This document shows positions 54,577-63,364 of a stretch of 64,000 bases of DNA, piece after piece; within the stretch, counting starts at the first letter, position 1; each line of letters begins with the position of its first letter. A model generated the notes under the pieces. The model saw only the letters and a program-made list of their open reading frames with translations, had not been told where the DNA came from and searched no databases. Position numbers and translations under genes: made by a program. Location: positions 992,001 to 1,056,000 of the forward strand of contig NZ_CP079218.1 of NCBI RefSeq assembly GCF_019317285.1. The letters are read 5' to 3'. Origin of the DNA: Pedobacter sp. D749. GTDB taxonomy: Bacteria; Bacteroidota; Bacteroidia; Sphingobacteriales; Sphingobacteriaceae.

Positions 54577-55177
54577 TATTCAGAAATGTGCTGCTGATGG
54601 CAACAAAAAACAAAAGTGTGCCTGACTTTTTAAGATATTCTGCTACAGTTTTTGTTGCTTTAACAATGTGGTTATTCACTGTAGAACTGGAAATATTGAG
54701 TTCACGGGCAATATCATCATAACTTCGCCCTTCAATTTTACAAGCCTGAAAGACACGCTTTTGCTGGGGTGGCAAAAGTTCTATCGCTTTTTGTATCATT
54801 TCTCCGGTTTCCCGGTAATAGATGTCTTCCTCGGTATGGGTATAAGCATTAGTGCTGATCAGTTGAACGGTTTTGGCAAGCAATTCATCCCGCGAAATTT
54901 TACGATAAGTATCATAAACCAGGTGCTGGGCGATACTGAACAAATAAGATCTGAAGGATTGATTGGAGTCTACGAGGTGCCTTTTGGTCCAAACCTTCAC
55001 AAAAACGTCTTGCGTAAGTTCGTGAGCGATCACATCAACCTTTACCATTTTTAATAACTTTCTGTAAATCCTTAAGCTATAGATTTGATAAAGTTTGTCG
55101 AAAGCATACTCGTCCCCATTTCTCAGTTTAATGAGTAATTCCTTTTCAACCGTATTTTCAACAAGTGCTTCCTCCAC
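54572..55177 (-). CDS. ECF RNA polymerase sigma factor (Bacteroidetes FecI-like)
   Basis: The protein is 201 aa. Region 2 is DEYAFDKLYQIYSLRIYRKLLKM ... AHELTQDVFVKVWTKRHL. Region 4 is LLPPQQKRVFQACKIEGRSYDDIARELNISSSTVNNHIVKA. A short hydrophobic tail (LLFFVAISSTF) is common in this group. With FecR and SusC downstream it forms a cell-surface signalling trio that turns on the locus. Confidence 0.94.
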   Translation of the reverse strand: MEEALVENTVEKELLIKLRNGDEYAFDKLYQIYSLRIYRKLLKMVKVDVIAHELTQDVFVKVWTKRHLVDSNQSFRSYLFSIAQHLVYDTYRKISRDELLAKTVQLISTNAYTHTEEDIYYRETGEMIQKAIELLPPQQKRVFQACKIEGRSYDDIARELNISSSTVNNHIVKATKTVAEYLKKSGTLLFFVAISSTFLNK

Positions 55178-55317
55178 TAATCCTAAAAAAATTTACCAGA
55201 GATGGTTATCAGGTTTATAAACGATAAGTTGGGCAAATTAACAAAAGATACTTATAATACCATATTTGTTTTTGTAGTATAAACTCGTCAAAATAAGTCT
55301 GATACAGCAGTTAAAAA

Positions 55318-55533
55318 CTACTTCTGGCACCTCCTGAAAAAGAGCCTCAGTTCCAATCGGCGGAGGAGTTTGAAGAGCAGGACGGGCATGAAGCGCTTCG
55401 AAAAATCGCTTATTTCAATCAGTTCGTCTACAAACGGTTCGGATTAAGCACTGCCATTGACTTCAAGTTTAGCATTATTTATAATTTTTCATTTTTGCTA
55501 AATTATAATCTGCTCAAGGTGGACTATTCGTAA
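55318..55533 (+). pseudogene. Possible leftover gene fragment
   Basis: An open stretch without start codon encodes LLLAPPEKEPQFQSAEEFEE and then QDGHEALRKIAYFNQFVYKRFG. Its base composition is richer in GC than the flanks and the reading looks protein-like. A stop precedes it at 55312 and beyond ~55470 it runs into repeat-type sequence. I cannot name the family. It may be the tail of a gene cut by repeat R4. Confidence 0.3.
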
Positions 55534-55561
55534 ATCGCCTTGATTTCTAACCTCTGACTAA

Positions 55562-55800
55562 ATGAATTTCTTTCCAAATCCTAAATTATAGGCTGCTATT
55601 AGCAGCAAAAGCGATTTAACTGTTCAATTATTCCTGCTGATGGGTACTTGAACGGATTTCAAGTTTTTTAATCTTTGCTCCGGTTTTTTTTATTTCCTAT
55701 TGATTTGCGCTTTAGTAAAAATGATTAATTTATTAAGTTTTGGAAAGCACAAGTTAGCCCCAGCAGCTCCTCAACTGCTAAGAATGCGCTAGAAAAGGGG
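55562..55800. repeat. Dispersed structured repeat, copy R4
   Basis: This is the fourth and most diverged copy: CGGATTTCAAG pairs with CTTTGCTCCGG before a T-run, and the second dyad is CACAAGTTAGCC / TGCTAAGAATGCGC. The outer part (CCAAATCCTAAATTATAGGC ... TTCAATTATTCCTGCTGAT) is shared with R1. The neighbouring gap (55178-55561, 55801-56071) has no other clear element. Confidence 0.7.
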
Positions 55801-56071
55801 CAGGAAATGGTACCAATGTTGTGATCCGTTCGAGTTTCTAAAGAATTACCAGATAATGGGAAATATGAGAAGAACTGACCCGCAAAACCCACCTTTACAG
55901 CAGGAAGTAAAACGCAAGGCATCTGAGCAAAAGCTTTGTAGTCCAACTACATTTCCCACTATTTTTGAGAACAAATATCATCGGACAAGAAAGCGCAGGG
56001 CTAAAAGAAAAAAAACGGATTAACTACATATAAGACTATGAAAATACATCCTATCAAGTTAGCTGATGTTT

Positions 56072-56206
56072 TTATTTTGGTTTTTTTACGTTCACGGGTT
56101 TGGTCATCGTCCTTCCAAACTTTTCTGTTTTTAATGTTGATCCTGGTTTTTCAGTTGATTTATCATTTGCTTTTTCAACCATCATTTTTGTTTTTTCAGT
56201 TCCCAT
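56072..56206 (-). CDS. 44-aa basic protein with GRTM motif
   Basis: A small Lys/Thr-rich protein: MGTEKTKMMVEKANDK at the start, FGRTMTKPVNVKKPK at the end. Its ATG overlaps the stop region of the preceding 37-aa gene by 11 bp (ATGGGAACTGA), which suggests coupled translation. The GRTM motif also occurs in the two genes before it. No family recognised. A hydrophobic frame on the opposite strand is probably its shadow. Confidence 0.5.
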   Translation of the reverse strand: MGTEKTKMMVEKANDKSTEKPGSTLKTEKFGRTMTKPVNVKKPK

Positions 56207-56309
56207 TTTGTTTATCGTTTTTCTTAGGTTTTGGCTTAATGATCTTTGCCATCGTCCGGCCTTCATTTAAGGCTTTTTTTTCTGCTGTAACTGGTTTTTC
56301 TTTTGCCAT
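56196..56309 (-). CDS. 37-aa basic protein with GRTM motif
   Basis: It starts MAKEKPVTAEKKALNEGRTM and ends in a Lys-rich run (KPKPKKNDKQNGN). It lies 3 bp after the 3-TM membrane protein gene and overlaps the next small gene. It is too short for usual gene finders. Support comes from its position in a gap-free array and the shared EGRTM/KGRTM/FGRTM motif. Confidence 0.5.
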   Translation of the reverse strand: MAKEKPVTAEKKALNEGRTMAKIIKPKPKKNDKQNGN

Positions 56310-56312
56310 GGT

Positions 56313-56987
56313 TTATTTGTTTCCAGTTTGGTTGTTACCCGTGCCAGCGTTTGAACCCGATCCTTGAGTAGTGTTACCGCTGGAAGCAGTTGTAGATTGA
56401 GCAATTGGCTTCATTGATGGAGACATCGTCCTACCTTTGGTGATGTCGGTGCCATGTGTTTGTGGTTTGATTTGTTTTGACATAATTGAATCTTGTTTAT
56501 TTTTTAATGTGATTTCGTTTTGTGCTTTGGCATTCAGTGCATTCATCGAACAGAATATAACCATTAGGGCAATGCCAAAAAAAAGTGAGAACGTGGTGGC
56601 CCAGTTTAATTTTCTTATCTTTGAATTGCAAGACTCGAATTTTTTCTCAGCATGATCGAATCTTTGCTGAAATGTTGCATTCTGCTCATCTGTAGGCTCT
56701 TCAGAAAGTTCACCACATTTGTCGTAAAGATCTAGGCATATCTCATGGAACCTGCTGGATAGCTGGTGAGAAACGAGGTTGCCCAACAGTGTGAATGACA
56801 ATAATCCCCAACTTATAATCAAAAACCAGATTCCTGAAGATGTCTCAACTTTGATGATCTTTTCGAGAAATGTCATAGAGAGCACCAACGTGCCTGCGGC
56901 AATGTAAACGATGTTCTTTTCATAGTCATCGTCACTTTTTTCTTTTATCTTGTTGAATGCTTCGTGTTGCTTCTCTGTTAGGCCCAT
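56313..56987 (-). CDS. Three-helix membrane protein with disordered GRTM-containing tail
   Basis: A 224-aa protein. An acidic/basic helical start (LTEKQHEAFNKIKEKSDDD) precedes helix 1 (~28-46, YIAAGTLVLSMTFLEKII) and helix 2 (~53-72). A ~55-aa soluble coiled region (LSEEPTDEQNATFQQRFDH) leads to helix 3 (~130-150, FSLFFGIALMVIFCSMN). The C-terminal ~65 aa are disordered (Ser/Gly/Thr/Asn-rich) and hold TKGRTMSPSMKP. The layout is reminiscent of small membrane effectors with cytoplasmic tails, but I cannot assign a family. Confidence 0.65.
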   Translation of the reverse strand: MGLTEKQHEAFNKIKEKSDDDYEKNIVYIAAGTLVLSMTFLEKIIKVETSSGIWFLIISWGLLSFTLLGNLVSHQLSSRFHEICLDLYDKCGELSEEPTDEQNATFQQRFDHAEKKFESCNSKIRKLNWATTFSLFFGIALMVIFCSMNALNAKAQNEITLKNKQDSIMSKQIKPQTHGTDITKGRTMSPSMKPIAQSTTASSGNTTQGSGSNAGTGNNQTGNK

Positions 56988-57068
56988 TGATTGAGATGTT
57001 AATATTCGAATATAATAAAAAAGTTACGTAATTCAAAATTGATGAATGGCGTATGTATTTGAGTTCGA

Positions 57069-57263
57069 TCAGTTTCTATATTTCTCCCTGACCTTTTTCA
57101 AACTTCCGTCTTTCCGAAACTCTTTATATGTTTCTATAGGTCTGTTTTTAAGTCTTACACTATGCTTTTGTCTTAACCATATACATAACATCACTGTTAT
57201 AGAAACTGAAATTTTTACCTCACTACTGTGATATATAAAATCTACGATTGAGCTATAATCCAT
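57069..57263 (-). CDS. Possible small hypothetical protein
   Basis: A 64-aa frame with a short hydrophobic stretch (VKISVSITVMLCIWL) and a basic C-terminus (EFRKDGSLKKVREKYRN). It sits between two minus-strand genes in the same direction. No family or start signal supports it beyond position and plausible composition. Confidence 0.3.
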   Translation of the reverse strand: MDYSSIVDFIYHSSEVKISVSITVMLCIWLRQKHSVRLKNRPIETYKEFRKDGSLKKVREKYRN

Positions 57264-57344
57264 TTGGCTGCATTTTAATTATGCTGCAAATTCACAAAAT
57301 ACAATTTCTGTAATTTCTGAATGAAGTTTCGGAAGATACGGAAG

Positions 57345-59099
57345 TTAAATTTTCGAGATTAAATACTCAAACTGGTTTCCATAAGCCTGTTCGGCTGGTA
57401 AAGTTACACTGCTAGTTGATCTCTCCGAAATGGATAGCCCGTGAAACATCTCATTTAAGAGTTCAGCCTTTTGACTAGGTGGGATATTGCTGAATACAAC
57501 TCCTTTTTTTGATAGTAGATCGAACCATAGGACAATACTGCTCTTTTTTCTTCCCCCTAGTAGATAATCATTTTTGTTACCAATGATCGGAGGAGACACT
57601 TGCCTAAGTATTTCAATATATCCATCGGCACTCTCTTTGTTCTTAAATATTGATGAGAATTTGGGTTTGTTTACTTTATTTGATGTAAACCTACTTGCAT
57701 GATCTATGGCAATAATGGCTTCGTTAAAGACTTGATGTGTAAAAACGCTCAATGTATTGAACTTATGCAGTATTTCTGCTCTTTGTTCGTCAGACTTCTT
57801 TACGAATTTTGCAAAAACAGTTATGTCCGTTGCAATATCCATTTCCATTAACTCATGTAGTAAAAATCTGCTTAGTTCATTGTTATTCAGTTTGGATATG
57901 ATTGCCAATATTGATTGGGCTGCCGCTTTTCCATACTCAGAAAATGTATTAATGTCTGCTGAGGTAAATACATACCCTTTCAATTGGGTCAGTTGGTCTC
58001 TGAGTTTTTTTAAGGTACGCACTAAATCTGTCTCTTCTAGCATTCTGCCATAGTATTTAGGATCAACCGAGTTTTTGGAAACCATTTCATTAAATTCCCG
58101 AATGATTTCATTTGCCCTGGTCTCGATTTCGGAAGGCATTACAAAGTTTGCTGCGATAATTTCCTTAGAGCGTGAAGTAATCAATGGTTTTGATGATAAG
58201 CGATCTTTCTCCCACTCTTCATCGCTAATAAACTTATTAAAATACCAATGTAGCTTTGGCTTTAACGGCAATATTTCAAACTCGCTTTTGAGCTGCTGCA
58301 AAAAGTCAACGTTTTTTTTAATGACGTCATCCCATGGAAAGTGCTTGATAGAAAGCTCATAATTAAAATCGGTTACTATATCGGTTGGCAGGGTAGAGGA
58401 CTTCGCTTGCTCGATTGGGATTTGAGATTCGTTAAGGTTGGAAATCGTAACTCCTATCTCCTCAAGAAATTCCAATTCGAGCTCGATAACCCTGAGCAAT
58501 TCATCCACAATAGGCTGTGTCTCGTGCTTTTGGATTTTAAGGTCGGTTCGGAACCTTAAAAGCATTTTTTTTCTGTCCTGCTCTTTGGTTATGGCAAGCT
58601 GCTCTTTTAACTGCTTTGTTCTGACATCCGCGATCAATGAATAACTAGTTTGCAAAAAATATTTTAAAATAGCCACCAGTTTTCCCATAGAAGTCAGCTT
58701 TACAATTTTGGGTACGCTATGCTGAAGTCCATTCTTTTCCAGTTCAGCTTTTTTAAGATAGTGTGCCACAAACCAGATCATTTCCAGCTCGGATAATGAG
58801 TTTTCAATACCCTGACTGCAGACAGATATGTGTTTTCCACCAAATTTAATTTTACCATAATTATTGCAATCCAGTATGGTTCGTTCAATAATAGATCTAT
58901 TGAAGGTTTTGTGTTCGTTAGGATTTGTTTCCAAAATCCCTATAAAGGGATCCCCTAAGTCATCAGTTAAATATGGATCCTGAAAAAGATCATAAGCAAT
59001 TTGCAGAATATCTGCCATTTGATCTAGTCCTCGGTATCTTAATTCTCCTTGCGCACCAATAGTCTTAAATATAAAAGGCTTATTCTCTTGGTTATCCAT
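57345..59099 (-). CDS. Unknown 584-aa helical protein
   Basis: No family recognised. There is no signal peptide or membrane helix. It is predominantly helical with charged stretches (TKQLKEQLAITKEQDRKKML; VDELLRVIELELEFLEEIGV). The N-terminal ~100 aa appear globular (FKTIGAQGELRYRGLDQMAD). The C-terminus has LLGGRKKSSIVLWFDLLSKK. The start was placed at ATG 59099 (MDNQENKP) because the upstream five codons add nothing. It is divergent from the HEPN-motif gene at 59204 with a 104-bp shared promoter region, so the genes may act together. Confidence 0.6.
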   Translation of the reverse strand: MDNQENKPFIFKTIGAQGELRYRGLDQMADILQIAYDLFQDPYLTDDLGDPFIGILETNPNEHKTFNRSIIERTILDCNNYGKIKFGGKHISVCSQGIENSLSELEMIWFVAHYLKKAELEKNGLQHSVPKIVKLTSMGKLVAILKYFLQTSYSLIADVRTKQLKEQLAITKEQDRKKMLLRFRTDLKIQKHETQPIVDELLRVIELELEFLEEIGVTISNLNESQIPIEQAKSSTLPTDIVTDFNYELSIKHFPWDDVIKKNVDFLQQLKSEFEILPLKPKLHWYFNKFISDEEWEKDRLSSKPLITSRSKEIIAANFVMPSEIETRANEIIREFNEMVSKNSVDPKYYGRMLEETDLVRTLKKLRDQLTQLKGYVFTSADINTFSEYGKAAAQSILAIISKLNNNELSRFLLHELMEMDIATDITVFAKFVKKSDEQRAEILHKFNTLSVFTHQVFNEAIIAIDHASRFTSNKVNKPKFSSIFKNKESADGYIEILRQVSPPIIGNKNDYLLGGRKKSSIVLWFDLLSKKGVVFSNIPPSQKAELLNEMFHGLSISERSTSSVTLPAEQAYGNQFEYLISKI

Positions 59100-59203
59100 G
59101 TTTAAAATTACCAATAAGCGACTTGATTCGCAATAGTTAGTTATAACCAGAAATTCCCGTCAGGTTAATAGGGAATGCTTAGCTTTGGTTAAATTTAACG
59201 AAT

Positions 59204-60340
59204 ATGGCATTTGATTTTGGATTTTCCTTGTATTTTCTTGATCCACCAGAACTGACTGCAGTTGAACAGTTTTTTGTTCAAGTCCAGGGCAAAATTAATA
59301 TTTATAGGCAACATGCTGAAACAACAATTAAGCTATATCATACAGAAGCTAATGAAAAACTAAAAGCGCAGAAGGAAGAATTTAAAGAAGCGATGAAGGT
59401 GGCAGATCTGGTTTATGAAAAAGTTTACCTCGAAACCGGCGGAAGCGAGAATGATAGAGATGCTTACGCGATGCATGAATCTGGCATTCAGGAAATAGAG
59501 CATCATTATGCCACCGCAGATGAACACTTGAAGACAAGCTTTATGGGAATGGCAGATCATTATAACAAGTCTTCTGTAGTGACTCTATATGCGTTACTCG
59601 AGACCGAACTTCGACGCCTTTGCGGGCATTTACATAGTGCATTTAGCTTACGTTTTACAGTAGAACGTTTTGAAAAAACAGATTATCTAAAATCAATAAT
59701 CGAATATATATCATTGGTTGCAGATCTGGATATCACCATTGTCGAACCAAAAATGAATAGGTTGCAGGAGCTTCAATTCCTCAGGAACAAGATCATGCAT
59801 AATGGTGCAGAGTTTACGCTCGAAGCAAATCCTTGGTTAGAGGATTTGGTAAACAGTAGTAATGGAGGTCTTTTTTGGGAGGAGATCCCGGAAGAACAGT
59901 TGCATGTCTTACGTGTCCGATCGAAGTTTATCGTACCATATTATACTATTGTCAGTGACTTTTTCTTTGACCTGTTTTCATCATTAAACCTCAAATTACA
60001 ATTTACGATCCTTACCAATAGAATATCCTTTCTTTTCGGTTTTTTAACTAGGGGAGCAGTTGCATCCTATATTTCCCATAGGAATGTTGCTAACGGAAGA
60101 CAGTTCATTTTTTTAATTAAATCACCAGAAGGTGATAACGGCTTCACTTTTAATTGCAAAATAACTGTCACAACAGCAAATGTTGACCAAGTTGTCATAA
60201 CCAATCAATTAGATGTGATAGATAAAATGGAGAGATGGGTAGAGCAAATGAACGAAAATCCAGCTGTTTTGCGCCGGGCAATAGTCGGGTATCTAAATCC
60301 GAATAAAGCGCATAAGATTGAAATTATGCTTTATCCTTAA
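59204..60340 (+). CDS. Protein with HEPN-type RNxxxH motif
   Basis: The 378-aa protein has a coiled region at ~35-75 (ANEKLKAQKEEFKEAMKVAD) and a helical domain at ~105-210. LQFLRNKIMHNGAEF there contains Arg194-Asn-x3-His199, the Rx4-6H signature of HEPN ribonucleases and related helical proteins. A C-terminal domain (~240-378) is unassigned. HEPN proteins often act as RNA-cutting effectors in toxin and defence systems, but non-catalytic members exist. The next gene follows 99 bp downstream in the same direction. Confidence 0.6.
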   Translation: MAFDFGFSLYFLDPPELTAVEQFFVQVQGKINIYRQHAETTIKLYHTEANEKLKAQKEEFKEAMKVADLVYEKVYLETGGSENDRDAYAMHESGIQEIEHHYATADEHLKTSFMGMADHYNKSSVVTLYALLETELRRLCGHLHSAFSLRFTVERFEKTDYLKSIIEYISLVADLDITIVEPKMNRLQELQFLRNKIMHNGAEFTLEANPWLEDLVNSSNGGLFWEEIPEEQLHVLRVRSKFIVPYYTIVSDFFFDLFSSLNLKLQFTILTNRISFLFGFLTRGAVASYISHRNVANGRQFIFLIKSPEGDNGFTFNCKITVTTANVDQVVITNQLDVIDKMERWVEQMNENPAVLRRAIVGYLNPNKAHKIEIMLYP

Positions 60341-60439
60341 ATTTAAGTTGATACAAGCCTTCGAGCATTTACGAGAGATAATTGCGCTGTGGACTATACC
60401 TTTGTCATTTTCTTTACCTTTTTACCCAATCTACTCTTT

Positions 60440-61672
60440 ATGAACGAACTTTTTACTGAATTCGAGGAGCTATTAAAAATACAGGAATTTTCTCTAAAAA
60501 AAGAGTTGAGGATTGCATATTTATGTACCTATGAAAAAATTGCGAAGGCATTGAAGGACGAGTATTCTGAAAATATTGATGATAAGGTCAATAGGTGGGT
60601 AGAGGTTACCAAATTGCAATATTTTGAGAAAGTTGCACCGATCACCTACTTCTTTCAGGCTAAGATGCTGTATAGGGACGGATTCTATGAATCATCTATC
60701 ATGTTATCACGGTCAATAAGCGAAATGGTATGCTATGAACTGTTATCAAGATTTCCCCATCCCTTCGGTGAACTGAGCCTGATCGAAACCCCGCTTTTCA
60801 GGCTTTTTGTAGATTTTCTCGCTCTGCCGAAGAGAATAGCGAAGAAGATATTCGAGGATGATATCGTTTCCAAATTAGGCACTATGGAGGATAAGAACTT
60901 TATAAAAGGGTCTTATACCTACAAAAAAGAAAGTAAAGATTATCTCTTAAAAATTGAGGTCGCAAGGGAGAAAAAAAATCAGAAGCGGTTTTTCGATCTT
61001 TTTAATATGGTAAGCTTCCAGCAACCTGACACATTCAGTGACAGCACCCATAAATTGTTTCATGAACTTTATGATATCGGCAATGGATATGTGCACTCTA
61101 AAGTATCGGCTGGTTCTGCAAAAGAAGACGCATTTAAGGTCTTAATGATGTTGACACAGATTCTGTCAGGTATTTTCGGTCCAACGACAGGTCTCGAAGG
61201 CAAAGTCATCAAATCAGGATACTCCGATTTTCCAGATATCTGTAAGGGAATGAACTTTGCAATTGAGGTTGGTCTGACAGTAGAAGATGCGCAGAGGATT
61301 TATTATAATATACCAGCGCAAAGACATTTCGAATCTGCTAAAAATATGATTGGGACTTGGAATGGAAGATGGCGTACCGTTAACGGCCAGTCAGCCCGTG
61401 GAACACTTACCTGTCAGATGGAGCCAGGCGATATGATCACCGCCTCTATAGTTTTTATCAATTCGGATGGATTTGAAAATAAAATGCCACTGGAAATACG
61501 GTTGTTCGACGGTTACATTCATCTTATTGAGTTCGATCCTTCAACCATGCAGCATTCGAGTACAATTCACCTTTCTTTTGAACTTGATTTTTTTGAAAAA
61601 GACCTACTGCTTGGCAATAGCCTTTCCCATTCTGGGAAAGCAATTTTTGAACGTCAAGGTACTGCAGACTAG
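60440..61672 (+). CDS. Unknown protein with HEPN-like helical N-terminal half and beta-rich C-terminus
   Basis: The start was set at ATG 60440 (MNELFTEFEELL), since the upstream in-frame part is hydrophobic and lies in the leader. It is about 410 aa. Residues ~60-240 are helical with GFYESSIMLSRSISEMVCYEL and LYDIGNGYVHSKVSAGSA. The NGYVH pattern resembles the conserved Asn/His region of DUF4145-like HEPN proteins. From ~300 on it is beta-rich (GTWNGRWRTVNGQSARGTLTC). No family assigned. Likely functionally tied to the preceding HEPN-motif gene. Confidence 0.55.
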   Translation: MNELFTEFEELLKIQEFSLKKELRIAYLCTYEKIAKALKDEYSENIDDKVNRWVEVTKLQYFEKVAPITYFFQAKMLYRDGFYESSIMLSRSISEMVCYELLSRFPHPFGELSLIETPLFRLFVDFLALPKRIAKKIFEDDIVSKLGTMEDKNFIKGSYTYKKESKDYLLKIEVAREKKNQKRFFDLFNMVSFQQPDTFSDSTHKLFHELYDIGNGYVHSKVSAGSAKEDAFKVLMMLTQILSGIFGPTTGLEGKVIKSGYSDFPDICKGMNFAIEVGLTVEDAQRIYYNIPAQRHFESAKNMIGTWNGRWRTVNGQSARGTLTCQMEPGDMITASIVFINSDGFENKMPLEIRLFDGYIHLIEFDPSTMQHSSTIHLSFELDFFEKDLLLGNSLSHSGKAIFERQGTAD

Positions 61673-62181
61673 TAATGGGTGATAATAAGGATATCTATCT
61701 TGTCGACGGTAATGGCCGTCTACATAAATGTAAGTAAATATGCCCTTCTTCCTGCCAGCATAAATTAATACAACATTTCCATATTTTGCTACTGTGGTGA
61801 TCATAGAGATTAGTACGGAAATCCTTCTTGAAGCCTTTTTTGCGAAGTTCCACCCCTTCCGTAGTTTTGGGTGATTGTATTCTGTGTGAGCTGACTACGG
61901 ATAGATGAGTTAGGATCCACTAATTTTTTTAAACTGCCATCACAAATTACAACTCAAACTCAGTCCAATATACTGGGAAACAAGTTAAAGAAAATTGTTT
62001 TCGGAACAGAAAATCAAATTGATGGCGTTTAGTATGAATAGATAGCAGTTTCTATTTATCTATACATAACAGGGTTTAACTCGAAGCGGTAGCAGTTCCT
62101 AATCACACGCCAGAACACCTAAAGTACGGGTATTGGAAAGGTTAGCCCTCACCATCCGTAAGGGCTTAAATCTAGTTTACC
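61673..62181. other. Gene-free stretch with terminator of the 212-aa gene copy 2
   Basis: I see no gene. AGCCCT (62144-62149) pairs with AGGGCT (62160-62165). This hairpin sits at the same place, about 20 bp past the stop codon, as the AGCCCC/GGGGCT hairpin of copy 1. The rest shows no repeat I recognise. Confidence 0.5.
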
Positions 62182-62820
62182 TCACTCAAAAATTCCCTTC
62201 CCATCAGCAACATAACTGTAAATCACCAGGTATTCAATTTCGTTCTTTTGAAAATGCCCGATCGGAATATCGCCTTTTTCAAAGTAGGCCGATTTACTTT
62301 CGCATGGAATGCCGCAAAGAATGGTATTAGGTTCTGTTTGATGATAAACAACATCATTTCTAGTGCCTGCAATAGCCATTAATGCTGATAAATTTTTGCT
62401 CGATCCTTTTTGGTTATACTTAGGATGGTGCGGGTGTTGATTGGCCGATACCCAGGAACCGGGCGCCATTGGTTTATAAAATTTGCCCAGTGGGATATCG
62501 AACCTGCGTGGTAAAAAGCAAGAGGTTATTGTTCCATTAGCGGAGATGGTTCCAGTTTCTATAAAGAAATGGGTAATTCGAATCCAATGCCGGGTGAGCT
62601 GATACACATATTCCCGAATGGAATTTTGCCCGTCCTCTAAAAATTCTGCCCAACCGGTGTAGCGTGGCAAAGTCATCATGATTTCAGAAACATTCCCATC
62701 AATATGATGTAAGGTAGCCTTTACTGCGCAAATGGCAGGTAATACATTCATGTTGGCTGATTCAGCTGCAACCTGAGCAGGGAGCTGTGTGTTTTGATTT
62801 TTACTTTTGTTAGTCTGCAT
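62182..62820 (-). CDS. Unknown 212-aa protein, copy 2 of the duplicated gene
   Basis: It is the same length as copy 1 (13503-14141) with 15 substitutions by my count, R2Q, T4N and K9Q among them. All conserved blocks are kept (LPRYTGWAEFLEDG, SWVSANQHPHHPKYNQKG). It has the same leader and terminator layout with altered but still complementary bases. High identity 48 kb apart, with flanks differing beyond the leader and terminator, points to duplication or mobility of a unit of ~850 bp. Confidence 0.7.
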   Translation of the reverse strand: MQTNKSKNQNTQLPAQVAAESANMNVLPAICAVKATLHHIDGNVSEIMMTLPRYTGWAEFLEDGQNSIREYVYQLTRHWIRITHFFIETGTISANGTITSCFLPRRFDIPLGKFYKPMAPGSWVSANQHPHHPKYNQKGSSKNLSALMAIAGTRNDVVYHQTEPNTILCGIPCESKSAYFEKGDIPIGHFQKNEIEYLVIYSYVADGKGIFE

Positions 62821-62985
62821 AACTTTAAAATAAAGTATCCTGGTCGCTGCAGACTAACAAATAACTCTTTTCAGAGATATAAGAAAATGCGTTTCTAAAA
62901 CGCTCGACCAGGAATATTGTTAAAAATAATTGCTTTTTGGATTCTCTGAATTAAGGTGAAAAAATATGTTATTTATTAATCTGCA
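62806..62985 (-). promoter_or_regulatory. Putative cis-acting RNA switch over the start codon (copy 2)
   Basis: S (62806-62819, codons 1-5) is a perfect 14-nt complement of A' (62848-62861). X (62972-62985) pairs with the same A' over 14 nt with two G-U wobbles at the same helix positions as in copy 1. The bracket helix CCTGGTCG (62839-62846) / CGACCAGG (62905-62912) is identical to copy 1. The small hairpin is GCGTTT/AAACGC (62889-62903), replacing GTGG/CCAC. Confidence 0.65.
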
Positions 62986-63120
62986 CCACTAATTTAAAAA
63001 CAAAATCTCAAATCACATAGAAAAATCTCGATTATTAAATTAATTAAGAAATAAGCAAGCAAAAAAACATAAGGGCAATGGGGTTGGCAATAGTGGCCCG
63101 ATGTGCAAAGTCCGAAGCTC

Positions 63121-63252
63121 GTTATTCTGAAATCAGCTAATATGAAAAGGATGAATGAAAATTTCAATGTATTTGACTTTGAGTTGTTTGCCGATGATCT
63201 AAAAGCCATTAAATCGTTAGATAAAGGGAGCGGGTTAATTTATAGTGTTTAA
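63121..63252 (+). pseudogene. Aldo/keto reductase C-terminal fragment
   Basis: The frame encodes VILKSANMKRMNENFNVFD and then FELFADDLKAIKSLDKGSG, which matches the usual end of AKR enzymes (IPKS...R..EN..VFDFELS..D). No upstream AKR sequence is in frame. It lies 115 bp before a complete-looking AKR start, so it is probably the leftover of a tandem copy. Repeat-associated sequence of the 212-aa leader ends just upstream. Confidence 0.65.
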
Positions 63253-63364
63253 AAAACGTTTGAAAATCTGACTACAACAATTACCAATCCAACTACTTTT
63301 TATAAAGCGACAATCAAGAGTTTTGTATTAGAAATTTATTCAGTTTTAGAAATAATTAACATAA

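Noticed and set aside
56038..56367. Hydrophobic 109-aa frame on the plus strand
   Set aside because: It is the complement of two Lys-rich small genes on the minus strand; AAA/GAA-rich codons read backwards give Phe/Leu-rich sequence. The minus-strand frames fit the operon layout better.
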